Assembly (NCBI RefSeq): GCF_023053635.1
Contig: NC_086172.1
Coordinates: forward strand, 92,222,181 to 92,286,180
Origin: Elgaria multicarinata webbii
Lineage: Eukaryota; Chordata; Lepidosauria; Squamata; Anguidae
Direction: 5' to 3'
Length of the DNA: 64,000 bases
Part shown: positions 30,541-43,246 of the stretch, piece after piece
How the letters are laid out: each line of letters opens with the position of its first letter
Position numbering within the stretch: the stretch's first letter is position 1
Notes under the pieces: generated by a model
The model's input: the letters and a program-made list of their open reading frames with translations, nothing else
Told to the model about the DNA's origin: nothing
Databases searched by the model: none
Program-made: the position numbers and the translations under genes

Positions 30541-31165
30541 CTTGTTCAAGCTTTGCATGGGGAGGAAGGAATTGAGACCACATCAATAGCCCACTCCTGA
30601 CATCGCTATGCCCGGCTGGTCCTGCCCCCAGACCTCTGTAATGCAAATTAGTGCTAATGTGAATTAGCGACAGGGGGGAACAAATCCGATTCCATCAGGA
30701 GTGGGTGACAGAACAAAAGACACTTGACAATCTGAAACAAAGACACAATGGATTTAACAAAATCTGCATACCCCTAACTGCAACACACGTCTTTTTCAGA
30801 CCTTTTTGAGGCATAATCTAAATGTTTGGAAGGGCAACAAGATTGAATCCGCTGACAGCAGAAGGTCTGAAATGGACCTTTATGTGCATCTAATTGTATG
30901 TATGTAGACTCTTCAGTGCTCCCGATTGCTGAATGCACAGTCATGGGGGGCAGGGCCAGTCAGCATAATCCTTCTTCCGGTCAAGCTCTTTTTCAATTTG
31001 CAGACAGTTGTTTCGCCATCACCACCACCAACACACACACACACATTCATAGGGCTGGATACAGACAAGAGCATGCAAAGGAGAGATGACATGGAAGTCC
31101 TTTTCTTCCAGTGGTATCCTTCCACTGGCAAAATGATAATTCTGGATTGAATTCCCACCTAGGTT

Positions 31166-31302
31166 TGTAGCCAATATTACTCCTACTTAGAGTAGACCCA
31201 TTGAAAAGAGTGGGACTTTAGTCATGACTAACTTAAGTCCAATTCATTTCAATTGGACTTAAGTTAGTCTAAGTAAGACTAACATTGGATACAACCCCTG
31301 CA
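31166..31302. mobile_element. Palindromic MITE (GGTTGYATCCAA family), best copy
   Basis: AGCCAATATTACTCCTACTT / AAGTAAGACTAACATTGGAT at the ends, TAACTTAAGTCCAATTCATT with TTTCAATTGGACTTAAGTTA at the centre. Nearly the whole element is self-complementary. Confidence 0.7.
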
Positions 31303-32620
31303 ATGGTACAGTCCAATCAAAGCTTTAATTGCTTCTGCTTCCTTGGTAAACTAGGCCTTAAGAGCACTTCCACAAGAGGGACAGAAACCTAGCATAATAT
31401 AACTGGTCTACATTCTGCCCAGCCCTGTCTAGGACTTGTCATCCTACCAGTGTAGTCTCTGTCTGTCCCATTCACATATATTCAGATAGGTCTGTGGGAA
31501 TATGGAGACTGAGAGCAGCCAACTGCCCCCGCCCCTGTCTGCTCCTTCTGCCCTCTCAGCTAGGCACCCTACTTTGAGAAGTACCTTCCAACAGCATTCT
31601 CAGCAGAGGTTGCTCAAGGACATTTCATCTGGCTTGTAACCTCTGTAAGAGATATTGGGCATATATGAGTTTCCTAAAATAGAATTTTGGAAGGTCAAGA
31701 AAAGCCCTCCCCCTGCCCATGTATGAAAAGCTCTGCAGTCTAAGCTTACACTTGCCCCACATGGAGGACCCTTTGTGGCAACTCACCCTGCCAATGCCAC
31801 AGCAATAATGCTGCAGTCATCTGCAGATTTATTTATAAGTCTCATTGAACTCAATGGGAATTGCTCCTGAATAAGTACTAAACTGTCAATGTCAAAAATG
31901 CTATTTTTATAAAGGGGATTAATTTTATATTCATTAGAAAAACAGCCTTATATGAATGTTCTACCCTTGGAACAGCTCAATAAATCCACCACCTGTTTTT
32001 CTGGCTTCTTTGTTAAGATGAGAGCAATGATAAATTAAAAGCATTAGGGTTGTTGGCCGGATAGTGGCACAGAGGCTTCAAAGCTTATAGTGGGCCTGGA
32101 ATCTCATTGAAAATCAGCATGCAGGTTATCCAAGGTTGCAGCTAACTGAGCCCCGGGGGATCAACTGAGTTTCTGCTCATCATGCTGCCTGGTATCTCTG
32201 TTGCAGTACTGATGGGAACTAGAAAGGGGTGATGATTTGGGGGAGCATCCCTTTTTAGAATATCACGCACGTACATAACCCTTCTAATATTTTGAAGGAC
32301 AAATTAGTGGCTGAAGCAAAAGTGAAGCATTTTAGGTTGTGCGTAGTTGTATTCGTTTTACAGCATTTCTGGGCAAACGAGTGCATCCTTTACCCCAGTT
32401 GGCTAACAGGGTTATGTGTGCTCTATTTCACAAAGGGAGCACTATGTTGGCAGGAGCCAACAGTTATGATAAACAAGGGGGGCGGGGAGAGAAAAAGCTA
32501 AACCTGTGTGAAAGTAGCCAAAGAGAGAAAGGGGAAAGCAGGCGTCTCTGACTAGAAGAACTATTTAATACAGCTGGTCCAGTAGGCTGGGAGTAGGCCT
32601 TTATAATGTCATCAGTTCAG
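31303..32620. other. Intergenic, nothing recognised
   Basis: No gene, RNA or nameable repeat. Open frames around 32292-32551 are short and do not resemble proteins. Confidence 0.5.
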
Positions 32621-32627
32621 TGGGTGG

Positions 32628-32780
32628 TGGTGGTTCCAGTGCCAGTGGGGTGGTGAATCTGCTCTAGGTTTCAGTCAGAACTAGTCAGAAATGGATAGAA
32701 ACTTGGATAGCTCCTTTGGAATTCTGACTGACTGAAACCCAAAGCGGATTCACCACCCACTGACATTGGAGCCACCAACC
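32628..32780. mobile_element. Foldback MITE (GGTGGTGAATC arms)
   Basis: Left arm GGGGTGGTGAATCTGCTCTA plus GGTTTCAGTCAGAA; right arm TTCTGACTGACTGAAACCC plus GCGGATTCACCACCCACTG. Arms of about 55 bases around a loop of about 40. Confidence 0.75.
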
Positions 32781-33813
32781 TTCACCGAGTCCAGTCCTCT
32801 ACTCCAGAGCAGGATTCTTCACACACGCTAAACCCACCCCTTCGTATACTATTAATCCAGGAAATCCAGAACATAGTCACAGACAGCAGTAAACAAAGTT
32901 TACTACTCCACGGTTGCCTCTGAGCAGATTCCTTCAGACATCTTAAGCAAGTTAACTCAGCATTCATGTGGGAAAAGAAAACCTATGAGCTCGTTTCTCA
33001 GGGTCATCAGTCATTCTGACCTGGTGAGGGAGGAAAGGCTAGAAGCAAAGCAACCCCCCAAATAGGCCATAGATTGCCCTGATGTGATGTAGCACTATTT
33101 CTTACTTTGGGGTTGACATAGCACACTTGTAAAAAAAGGTCACCAGTAGCATAATCATTAGAGTTCTACTCCACAGCATTCAAGAAATATTTGCCTGCTC
33201 CTCTGTGTACTTTGGTTATGGCCGTGCCGTCCAATTCTATATGGGTTTCCTCAGAAGTAAGCCTTGCTCAATTCAGTGGGATTGGCGTTGCTAGGTACTT
33301 AAAGGACTCAAAGCCTGGGCCCATATGAAGAAAATCTGCAAATGCTAATTTATAGCTTTATATGGAAATTTAGAAATAATTGCTAGGATTTATCTAAATT
33401 TCACAGGAGTTGAATCATCTCAAGTAAAATAAATTCTTCAGTGAATTTGCACCACTGACCCAGATCATTCTAAAACAATGGGGAAAGCTTTTTGTTTTTT
33501 TTTTAAACTTAATAGCCAAGCAGGGGAAGATGTGGGTGTGTGGGGGTGCTGCAGCATGTGGGAAGGGGAGAATTAACCCTCCCCACCCCATCTACAATCC
33601 TCCTTGAAAACGGCTCCCTGCATGGCAGTTAAGCTGAGAAAAAAAGACCCTTCCATTCGCACCAGTGGACTCGCATGGCTTGGTGGAATAGTTCTAGAAC
33701 CCTTGGAAACAGATTTTGACCCAGGCCTAGCAATACCCCTGCTTCCAGGTAAGTGTGCATAATGCTGCAGCCTTAGACAACTTGCCATTTTCCTCTCCCT
33801 ATCCTCCAGTTAT
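32781..33813. other. Intergenic, nothing recognised
   Basis: Only a T-run (33486-33502) and G-rich patches; no gene or nameable repeat. Confidence 0.5.
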
Positions 33814-33963
33814 GGGTTCATTCAGAGTTGAGAGCACTTTCTGGTTTGACTGCATAACAGAACTCATGAGCCTGGCTTGTTTTTGGACTACACAACAAAT
33901 ATAGTTAGATCACTGATGCAGTCGCAACACATGCATTATTTAGCAACTATTTCAGAGTGAACC
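33814..33963. mobile_element. 150-bp hAT-like MITE
   Basis: GGGTTCATTCAGAGTTGAG at the left and CAACTATTTCAGAGTGAACC at the right are imperfect inverted repeats. No coding sequence. Confidence 0.55.
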
Positions 33964-34019
33964 TTGTTCAGCTTGCCAGTCCATTGGTTTTCTTGTTATT
34001 TGCTAAAACCAGAAGGTCA

Positions 34020-34440
34020 GAGCATAAACTGTAGATTTAATGCTCAGAGGCTTCCGGGTGTCTTGTGCCCTGCTGCATTGAAGCCAGCAAGGGTGGGTGG
34101 ATGGGGAGCAGTGGAGACAATTTTCACCTCCCTGTCTTTCATCTTGGGTGATTTTCACGAGACGAGCCTTTTAACCCATCTAGCGAGGGTGCTTTGGAAG
34201 GTGAGGGAAGGAGATGGGATAAATCGTCTCCTCTCTTCCCTGCCCTCCAGAATGCCCCCTTTCCTCATCCATGGATCTCTCCACACCAGCTGCAAGGGGG
34301 ATGGGTCTGGAGTTGGATCCCTGATTTCCCTTTTCTGTGATTGGAATGCTGTCTCTGACTTCAAAGGGGTTTACCTACCCATCCTATGGTCCAGGGATGC
34401 TCGCCCAGGGAGCATAGGATTGCTCTCTCAAAAGAGTAAC
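34020..34440. repeat. Unnamed dispersed repeat, copy 2
   Basis: Shares CACCAGCTGCAAGGGGGA and CTGTCTCTGACTT in order with 11225-11640. The 160-codon open frame over it (33964-34446) is of a repeat and matches no protein I know. Confidence 0.45.
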
Positions 34441-34814
34441 GTATGATCACATGTACAGATTTAGAAATTGCCAGCTTGTGCAGACCTAGAACCTGCATAA
34501 TGCCTTTACTAGAAAAATAGTCCATGGAAAAATATACTAAAATATCTGAAACTATTCACTTGCTCCATGGCAAATTCATCCCACTGTCCACCTATGTTGC
34601 TTTAGTCTCTTGCCAAATGCAACCAACGTCTTAAGATTGTTTCAGATTGCTCTGCAGGGTAACTCCACCAATGAGTCCATTGCTGAGATAGCTTAATTCT
34701 GGCCTGGCTGCTAATACACAAGATATTAATTGTTGCTAATGAGCAATTTTGGTAGGGCCCGGTGACTTTACAAATTGTTCTACACAGAAAAAGCCCACAT
34801 TTCATTTTCAATTT

Positions 34815-35957
34815 AATACTGCCCAACAAACTAAGCTCTCTGGGCAGTTTACAACTAAAACCATAAAATCCATTTTAAAACTTTAAAATTACATAAAACC
34901 AAAATTACAGTCCAGGGAAGGCTTGCTTAAAAAGATGTGTTTTTAGGAGGCATTTAAAAGTTATTACATTTTCTGCCTCCCGAACCACACAAGGGAGGGT
35001 TTTCCGGGGGAGGGTGGGGGAGCCGCTACAGAGAAGGCCCGCCATGAGGTTCTTCATGGTGACATTCTTTCCGTGTTGGGATGACAAGCAGGGCCTCTTC
35101 TGAAGATCGTAAATGTCGCCTGGGTGTATATAAGGGAAGGCAGTCTGCTAGGTATCCCGGTCCCAAGTTGTTTAGAGCTTTGTAATAATAGCACAAACTT
35201 GTACATGGCTCGGTAGCTAACAGGCAGCCAGTGCAGTTCTTTTAACACTGGTTTCATGTGGGCAGAGCTAGGTGTCCCCGTGAGCACCCTAGCTGCTGCA
35301 TTCTGCACAAGCTGCAGCTTCCGAACCACTCACATGGATAGCCCCACATAGAGTGTATTACTGTAGTCTAATCGTGAGGTTACCAGTGCATGAATGACCA
35401 TGGCTAGGCTATCCCTGTCCAGGAACGGGCATAGCTGGTGTAACAAACAAAATTCATAATGGGCGCTCTGGGCCACTGAGGCCACCTGGTTCTCCAGTGA
35501 CAAAGATGGGTCCAGGAGAACCCCCAAACTACAGACCTGGTCCTTTAGAGGGAGTGCAACCCCATCCAGAACAGGCAAACACTCCAATTCCCAGACCTGG
35601 GACTCACCAATCCAGCCTCAATTTATTGGCCCACATCCAAGCCCTGGTTCAGAATGTGCATGGCCTCTCCCGATTCAGATGTTACAGAGAAATAGAGCTG
35701 GGTGTCATCAGCGTACTGGTGACACTTTGCCCCAAATCTCCTGATGACTGTTCCCAATGGCTTCATATAGATGTTGAATAGCATTGGGGACAGGATGGTG
35801 CCCTGTGGGATTCCACAGTTCAGCTGCCATGCAGCTGAAGTACAGTCACCCAATGCTATTCTCTGGAGATGACCCTGCAAGTAGGAGTTGAACCACTGTA
35901 GAACAGTGCCTCGAACTCCCAACTCATGATGGCAGTCCAGGAGAATACCGTGGTCAA
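34815..35957 (-). mobile_element. L2-clade LINE, 5'-truncated, RT domain and 3' end
   Basis: On the minus strand, frames read DHGILLDCHHELGVRGTVLQ, WFNSYLQGHLQRIALGDCTS, the RT core GIPQGTILSPMLFNIYMKPL and QYADDTQLYFS (intact YADD box), then LGVLLDPSLSLENQV, LVTSRLDYSNTLYVGL, LQLVQNAAARVLTGT and LKELHWLPVSYRAMYKFVL. These are hallmark L2 segments. Several frame changes and stops break the ORF between 35588 and 35622 and elsewhere. The 3' UTR (34815-34920) ends CTAAGCTCTCTGGGCAG. The 5' end stops abruptly at about 35957, typical of truncated LINE insertion. Confidence 0.9.
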
Positions 35958-36545
35958 CTACAGAACTTGTTCTGTGTAATTCTGATTACAGTGATGAGCT
36001 AAGCATTTGTCACTACAGAGACATAAATGGCAACATAATGCAGATGCACCCAGAACACCACGACAAGCTACTGTTGCTTTGCCTTGGGTACCTCCATGTG
36101 TCTGGCTCAAAGTAAATAGCTTATCATCAATGTTTGCTGATGTTGAAGTGGCCTCTCCACTAGAGCAGGGAGCTGATTGTGACATTAATGCATAGGAAAG
36201 CATCGAGGGAGAAAATTACGTTAAAGAGTTACCCAGACTGTTCTGAAAAGGCCATAACTGACTATTGGAACTACTGCAGAAGCAGCCTCATAAAGTGACA
36301 GTGTCTACAAGCCACGAAAGAATGGGCCCCAGGTAGTAAAGTCTGAGCAGATCTATGGGCTGATCTGGGGATGGGTATAAAATAAATCAAAAGTATGAAT
36401 GACTTGTCATCTCCACAGCGTTATTAAATCTATCAAATTTCATTAAGCTGTATAAGGATTCTCTTTGGATTCTGAAGCAGGGTTTCCTGCAGAAAGCCAG
36501 AAAAAGAAAAACAGGCCCACTGAAGCCAGTGGGTGCAAGTGCCTG
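35958..36545. other. Intergenic, nothing recognised
   Basis: A minus-strand open frame of 81 codons (35958-36203) begins next to the L2 truncation point but resembles no protein I know. Confidence 0.45.
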
Positions 36546-36595
36546 AATTTGGGTTCAATCAATCAATCAACCAACCAATCAATCAAGTAAGTTTA
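36546..36595. repeat. (AATC)n tetranucleotide repeat
   Basis: CAATCAATCAATCAACCAAC continuing to AATCAAGTAAG, followed by TTTATTACGGCAAACAGCC, which looks like a LINE 3' end. Confidence 0.7.
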
Positions 36596-36764
36596 TTACG
36601 GCAAACAGCCAGCATTTGAATTTGGGTTGACTGCAAAAATGTGGAAAGCCAGAACTTATTGAGCAAACCATAATAGCTTACTTATCGCATGCTAGAACCC
36701 ACAGATGTGCATTAAGGAGCCAGACTGCAAAGCTGACCTCCCCCAGAGCATCATTTGAGAAGGG

Positions 36765-37310
36765 TTCAGAATTTGCAGCTAGTGCAGAATGCTGCAGCCA
36801 GACTGCGGTCAGAAGCCCACGGAACAGATCGTGTTACCCTTTCCTTTTCTGTGAAGCCTTTGGCACAGCCTCCTGGTTCCCATGCCTTGCTGTAACTTCG
36901 CCTTTAACTAAGCACATGTAACTGAAATGATCACTTGTAATAAACCTTATTTTGTTTACCCACATCTTCTCTTCCCTCCCCTTTCTCTATCTTATTTTAT
37001 TTATCTATCTAAATTCCTCAGGGCAGGGACCTGTCCTTTTATAGTTTCTAAAGCTATAGGGCAACACTGTTTGCTCATTTGTTTCTGAGCACAGGTGGCT
37101 GATGACTGTGAAGCCCTGCATGGTTTGGTACAAGCCACGGCATCTAAAGGACCACCTTCTGACACATGAACCTGCTTGCCCATTGAGATCAGCAGTGGAG
37201 ACTCTGATTTGTGTCCTGACACGATCAGTGGTGCAATTGGCCGTGACAGCAGACAGGGTCCTTTTTGGAGCTGCATGTAGCTTGTGGAACTCCTGGTCTC
37301 AAGAGTTCAG
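36765..37310 (+). mobile_element. L2-clade LINE fragments
   Basis: VQNLQLVQNAAARLRSEA at 36770-36830, and KPCMVWYKPRHLKDHLLTHE with LRSAVETL at 37110-37200 (the L2 'LHGL.P.YLKD' and 'LRS' segments). The two parts are separated by unrelated sequence that includes GGGCAGGGACCTGTCCTTTT. Confidence 0.6.
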
Positions 37311-37775
37311 TATACGATCCCCAAACTACTTGGACTTTCATCAGGCATCACTTAAAAGCAAAAACCATGATAAGCCATTTACTGTACTCAGTTACCAATC
37401 TCATAAGAATACTAAGCACCATTTGAGACTTTGGTCATTCTTGTGTTCTGTTTCATCCTTAACTCAAGTGCAGTTATGATGCTCTTTGAAAACTGCTCTT
37501 TTTTACATGGAACACTTGGCTAAAAGTGATTTTTGTTTCCCTTCCTCGCTTTTGAGAATTTGCTGCAATAACTGACAATGGTTTTTCTTCTGCTGCTCTG
37601 CCTTATTTATGCGTATATTGTTTTGTTGGGATTTTTTTTAAAACAAAAAATCTTGATGTTTTTATTTTATCAGCTGCTTTGAAGTCATGGAATTTTGGGG
37701 CATGGAAGAAAAGCAGCCTAAAAGTAAATAGATTCTAAAATACATTTCACCTATTGTAGAATAAGTGTTTTCTGT

Positions 37776-37868
37776 AGCCTTGCCCAACCTGGTGCTCCAG
37801 ATGTGCTGGACTACAACTTCCATCATCCCCAGCCAGAAGCCTTGCCCAGCCTGGTGCTGTATGGATGT
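37776..37868. mobile_element. hAT-like foldback MITE, truncated copy
   Basis: GCCTTGCCCAACCTGGTGCT, GTGCTGGACTACAACTTCCA and CATCATCCCCAGCCAG, then a second start GCCTTGCCCAGCCTGGTGCT. Confidence 0.6.
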
Positions 37869-37873
37869 GTTGT

Positions 37874-37918
<45 letters not shown>

Positions 37919-38160
37919 TATATACCACCCCATAGCTGAAGCTCTCTGGGTAGTTTACAAAGATTGAAACACTGAACATTAAAAACCGATATACAAAATT
38001 TAAAAAGCATAAAAACAGATAATATCCATTTAAAACAATTGTTCTGGGGTCAGATAAAAACTCAGCATATGCTGTTAAATGCCTGGGAGAAGAGAAAAGT
38101 CTTGAACTGGTGCCAAAAAGATAACACGGTTGGCACCAGGCAACACCATGGAGCGCACCA
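37874..38160 (-). mobile_element. (TCA)n joined to an L2-type 3' end
   Basis: About fifteen TCA units (37874-37919), then ATACCACCCCATAGCTGAAG and CTCTCTGGGTAGTTTACAAA, with 3' UTR-like sequence to about 38160. Confidence 0.75.
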
Positions 38161-39540
38161 GTTGGGAGAAAACTACATGTGCTTGCTGCCTCTATAGCTG
38201 GCACAGACCCTTCCCTGCTTGCCATTTTGTAAACAAAATACATTTCGCATTTCAAAATACATTTTTCAGCTCCAAGTTGTCCTCCTAAGCAGCTTCCCCA
38301 AACACATGAGACCCAAAACATGCTGTTTGTTGCAAACTTTATTATTATTTTTTAAAATCCTGCCTCAGGCCAAATAACAGATGGGTATCCAGGAAGAGGC
38401 AACCCATGGGGCGTTTTTATATATATATAAATGTTGGCACACGCACACACACACACACTCAGGAATATGGTAGCGTCACCTTCTAATCCCTGCTACCACT
38501 TTAGTTAAGGATGGAACAAGACACAAGGATGAGCAAAGCCTCAAAAGATGCTTAGTATTATTTTTCTGTGAATGGGTCTGTCCTTAAGGGGGCGGGTGGG
38601 CTTGCTTGAAGTGATGCTTGCGTGAAATCCAGGCTTTGAGAAAAGAATGTTAATGTTTCTTTAATGGTCCCCTGAATGGGCAATTCATCCACAGGGATGG
38701 GGCCTCCAAACAACTGCTTAGCAGAAGTTGCAGACACAAACAGATGTTTTTGCAGTGGAATGGAACAGAGAGGAACTTAAACTGCCTTTTACTAGGTCAG
38801 CTTCATGGTCCATCTTAGGGTGGCCACTTATGAAACAACCCCCCAAAAGAGGGCATGCGTCACTAAAGAGAAAAAAAGGGACACCTAATTGCATAACATT
38901 TGCATCTGATAATTTATGTGTATCAATGCAAATTTAGAAATAATTTCAACAGAAATACAGTATATCTCATAGTGTGGAATGAAGTGACCCGTCTGTCTGC
39001 TCAGTCTGCTGCCCAGCTGCTAATGGTTGGTGGGCAATGGTTCTTATGGTTCTTTATCTTTGTACTGGACACCCCTCAAATAGAGGACACCTTCAAAATA
39101 GAGGACAGTCCTCTGGCAGCCCTTCTAAGAGAGAGCTGTGCTCTGTAGAAGAGGACATACAACCACCATGTAGCCCCTTTTTGTCTGCTCTGACTGGTAG
39201 CCGCTCAGCAGGGTGTTGGGCAGAGAGAGCGTGCTGAAGCATCTAGGGGTGCAGGCCTCCCTTCTCCCCATGGAACTGATGCAGTTCAGCAAAGGGTGTC
39301 TCTTGATTGACACTTCATTTGTTTATTTGAAAAGAAACCAACTATTGCAAAACTGCCCTAAATCTCCAGTTTTTCATTGCCCAAAGGAAACCAAACCCAG
39401 CTAAGGCCACCCATGAAAACCTCAACTGCTTGGGGAAGTAGAGTTCACGTAACAATACAGCAGACTTCTTTTTAGACAGGCTACATTAGTGCAAATGGGC
39501 TGAAAGTAGTAGCTATAAATAAACCTTATACTTCTTCAGC
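38161..39540. other. Intergenic, nothing recognised
   Basis: A (TA)n/(CA)n patch lies at 38418-38459. Otherwise no gene, RNA or nameable repeat. Confidence 0.45.
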
Positions 39541-39632
39541 TAGTATAGTATGTGCTTGTGTAGTATAGAAAAATATGTATAGTATAGAAAATACTATATA
39601 GCATATACAATACTATAGTATAGTATATGGGA
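39541..39632. repeat. AT-rich TAGTATAG repeat tract
   Basis: Irregular repeats of TAGTATAG and ATACTATA, self-complementary in many registers. Confidence 0.75.
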
Positions 39633-39669
39633 ACTCTTTTATGAGGGTCTCTTCTCCCCCTGCCCCAAT

Positions 39670-40225
39670 TCTTTTAACAAGACCACATTACGCTAGTCCT
39701 TTTACAACTTCATTGGCTGCCAGTCCGGCCTGATTCAAAGTGCTGGTACTAACATTCAAAGCCCTAAACGGCTTGGGGCCAGGCTATTTGAAGGAACGCC
39801 TCCTCCCATATGTACCTGCCTGGACCATAAGATCATCCACAGGGGTCCTTCTCCGTGAGCCCCTGCCAAAGGAAGTTAGGCAGGTGGCTACTAGGAGGAG
39901 GGCTTTCTCTGCTGTGGAATGAGCTCCCCAGAGAGGTCCGCTTGGCACCTACGCTGTACTCCTTTTGTCACCAGCTGAAGACCTTTTTATTTTCTCAGTA
40001 TTTTAACAACTAATTTTAACTTATACTTAAATTTTTCTGTTTAAATTCTGTATTTTAATCTTATATCAACTTCTGCTGCATGGTTTTATCCTGGTTGTGC
40101 TTTTCATACTGTATTTTGTATTTGTGTTTTTAGATTGTTGGTTGTTTTATTATGTTCTTCATGGTTTTAATTTTTGTAAACCGCCCAGAGAGCTTTGGCT
40201 ATTGGGCAATATAAAAATGTAAAAA
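39670..40225 (+). mobile_element. L2-clade LINE, C-terminal end and 3' UTR
   Basis: Encodes a broken L2 C-terminus: LHWLPVRP, then VLTFKALNGLGPGYLKERLL, PYVPAW, RRRAFSAVE and LKTFLFSQYF-like, followed by the 3' UTR ending CCGCCCAGAGAGCTTTGGCT and ATTGGGCAATATAAAAATGT, then poly-A. Confidence 0.88.
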
Positions 40226-41284
40226 AAAAAGTGGGGGGGGAAGAGGCAATGCCATGTAAAAACAAGATAAATTGGGCGTGGTTCAATCAATGCCTGGATT
40301 ATATATATTGTAGGCATTTAGCAAAAACTCCCTATGTCCTACATATGGAAAGATGCATAAAGTTGTATTCAGAATTGTCCCAAATGCAAAAACGATAACC
40401 TTTGGGAGGACAGAATCCAGAAGAAAATTGCAAAAGAAAGGGCTAGTCAGTCACACTGAATAGCTTATTATCAAGACGGGCCCCAGTCAGCATGTGAATA
40501 GCCTTCTTAATCTTTGTGGTTCTGTTTCCTACAAAATCTCTGTTCCCCAGAGATGCAGAACACATCCCAGCATCATAGGAATATGCAGTAACATCATATT
40601 CCAGAAGAGTGGCTGTGATATATTGATTGCTAAATAGATAGATACAATATTATCCTCTTTTACTGCAATCCCAGGGGATTTATTTGGTTTTGTAATGACA
40701 TCAGTGGAAGAAAGGAAAACTGCAGGAGTCAGATGAGTACTATGTGTGATGGCAAGTAGTGGTTTCTGCCCCCCCCCCCAAAAAGACCTGATACATGTCA
40801 GGGTTAGGTAGACATGGGCTTATACATTTTCTCAAAGAGCACCGTAGATCCCTATTACAACACACATACTACAGCACATTTCTACAGGTGGTACAAAATG
40901 TGAAAAGAAGGCATTTGTTGCCCTGGTGAACTGCTGGAGAAGAGATCCCTCTTGTCAGAGGTCTGAAGCTATCACTTTTAGATCACGTTTTGAAATTAGG
41001 TGGAGGGTGGCAGGTTGCCCATCCCTGGTATAAATGGAAGGCAATAGTACACAAAGCATAAGAGCCCTGCTGGATCTAGCACTCCATTCACACAGTGGCC
41101 AGCCAGCTGTTGACCAGGGACCCACAAGCAAGACAACTAGTCTACTATACTTGTGGTAAAATAAGATTATAGAATGGGCTACACCATTTGATATTGCAAG
41201 TGAGGCACTTCTTTTTAAAGTGCCCCCTGGAGTTAAAAAGTTGAAAAGCAGCATTGGAAGCAGAGGGCTGAGCTAGAATCCATA
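40226..41284. other. Intergenic, nothing recognised
   Basis: A poly-C run at 40771-40779; no gene or nameable repeat. Confidence 0.45.
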
Positions 41285-41385
41285 TAATGCTCAAAGGGTT
41301 TGGCAGTATCATTGAACAGGGGGTTGGACTCGATGGCCTTATAGGTCCCTACAAACTCTACTATTCTATGATTCTATGACTTCAA
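41285..41385 (+). mobile_element. CR1 LINE 3' end
   Basis: GGGGGTTGGACTCGATGGCC, then CTATTCTATGATTCTATGAC. The ATTCTATG octamer repeat is the classic CR1 terminus. Confidence 0.9.
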
Positions 41386-41399
41386 TTTTTTAAATACTA

Positions 41400-41815
41400 C
41401 CTTTCATCCTTTTTAGGATTTCAGGGTAGTGTACCATCAAAATGCAATTTTAAAACATAGCGTCAACTTAAAATTAAAAGGCTTGGGTAAGCAAACATGG
41501 AAGGATTGCAACTGTGGGTCCAAGTGGGCTTCAAGGTATGATATTTCATTGGGGTGGGGGGAGTGCTACCACTGGAAAAAGCTGCGAATAAGGGTTTCAG
41601 TGAAAGATCTCGTGGCATGGGCAAGTTGCTATGGGAAGAGGCACTCCTTCTGGTATTTGAGTCTGAAGCTATTTCAGGCGTTAAAGGTAAGTACCAGCAC
41701 CTTGAATTGGGCCTGGAAGCAAACAGGCAGCCAGTGGAGTTCATTCTGCTAAAGCATCCAAGCCGTTGTCGGGGGAGCCCCACATACAAGGCACTGCACT
41801 AATCCAACATCACAT
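41400..41815 (-). mobile_element. L2-clade LINE, C-terminal piece
   Basis: The plus-strand phrases ACAGGCAGCCAGTGGAGTTC and GCCCCACATACAAGGCACTG match the same places in the reverse L2 copy at 35215-35360 (ACAGGCAGCCAGTGCAGTTC; GCCCCACATAGAGTGTATTA). Strongly decayed. Confidence 0.7.
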
Positions 41816-41945
41816 GCCTCCTCCTACATCATAGCTATGCAGACACACTTTAGGGATTCCCAACATTAAAAAAAAGTTTGATTTAAAAGTTTAATTTTAA
41901 AAGTGATAATGTAATTGACTTCTTCCTGATCTCTGCTGTCCTGGT

Positions 41946-42002
41946 CAATTTATTTATTTATTTATTTATTACATTTTTATACCGCCCAATAGCCGAAGCT
42001 CT
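41946..42002 (-). repeat. L2-type LINE tail
   Basis: TTTATTTATT run, then ATACCGCCCAATAGCCGAAG; cut off after CTCTT. Confidence 0.8.
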
Positions 42003-42654
42003 TGTAGGTCAAGGAGCTCTTCATTCCAAAGTATGTTCAGTTCATTAATTTTAAAAAAAATCCCATTGGCACCTTTGAGAATACATTCTCCTTTGCATTG
42101 TGTCTTATTTTGGTGCTTCCCTTCTGAGTACTTCTGGAACAACAGTAAAGAAAACCATCTCTTTGACAGTGTATGTTGGCACAACTCCTACTGGCTAATT
42201 ATTCCAGAGTGCTTTTTTGTTTGAATAAAGAATCATCTCCTTGGAACAAGTGAATTTGTTTCCATTATAGGAAGAGACACTGCTTTCCGATTCAGGGTTG
42301 CGTCTGTGCCACAGGGGACAGACAACTTTATAGCAGCACAGCAGAAAGGCACAGGCTGTTATAATATGTCATAGCTATTTGCAGAGAGGATTTGGATACA
42401 TGAATCTGTGCAAAGAACCAGTGCTCTGTTCAACATGAAGAGCATGTTTTGAAAGACACCAACACATATTCAACTCAGAAAAATAAACGCCAAAATATAT
42501 AAATTAGACCAGAAATGTAAAACAATTCCTTTAGAGACTTTCTGAAAAGGAAATCATTGCATTCTTTCTATAAGTGTATAGACTGCTATTAGAGATATTG
42601 CAGCCACCACCAAGATTAAAATGCTGCATCTCCTCTGGATCTTAAAATATGTGC

Positions 42655-42832
42655 TATCCCCAGTATGAGAGGCAGTAAGCCTATATACATCAGTTGCTGG
42701 AGAACATGGGTGGGAGAGTGCTGTTGCACCATGTCCTGCTTGTGGGTCCATGCTTGACCACTGTGGGAACAGAGTGCTGGACTAGATGGACCATTGGTCT
42801 GATCCGGCATAGCTCTTATTTTGTTCTTATAT
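42655..42832 (+). mobile_element. CR1 LINE 3' UTR fragment
   Basis: AGTATGAGAGGCAGTAAGCC, CAGTTGCTGGAGAACATGGG, TGTCCTGCTTGTGGGTCCAT and GTGCTGGACTAGATGGACCA, ending TTATTTTGTTCTTATATG. Close to the squamate CR1 3' consensus I remember. Confidence 0.88.
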
Positions 42833-42989
42833 GCTGGGTTCATACAGGCAAAGGCACTCCCTGAAGTATGCCAAGACCAGCTACATGGAATTTTATAGGT
42901 CACAGCCACCATCATCTGAACTTGGTAGCCAGTTCAGTTGCCACAACATTGATTGACTACAATCTTTCCTACCCCAACAAGTGGCAGGC

Positions 42990-43246
42990 AGTAGCACTCT
43001 GTAGCAGCTGAAACTTCCAAACAGTATTCAAGGGCTACCTATATAGAACCCATTGCAGTAGTGCAATGAGCCACTCCCAAGGCATAGTGGACATCACACA
43101 CCCACAATCCAGAAAAGATTACTCTACGAATCAGATGATATCTTATGCACAACACTCCTTGCCAGAGCCACCACCAAACAGAAGTTGTGCTCAGTGAGCA
43201 CTCCCAGATGTTGCACATGCTTCACTGGGAAACCGACTTCCCTTAG
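42990..43246 (-). mobile_element. Probable L2-clade LINE fragment
   Basis: TAGCAGCTGAAACTTCCAAA and GCAGTAGTGCAATGAG parallel 35308-35360 of the reverse L2 copy. A Harbinger-like element interrupts it at 43247. Confidence 0.45.

Noticed and set aside
33964-34446. 160-codon open frame
   Set aside because: It lies over a dispersed repeat (shared with 11225-11640), has no recognisable domain and no splice or promoter context.
35958-36203. 81-codon minus-strand frame as an L2 N-terminal part
   Set aside because: The L2 segment that should precede DHGILL is absent; the frame is flanking DNA past the truncation point.
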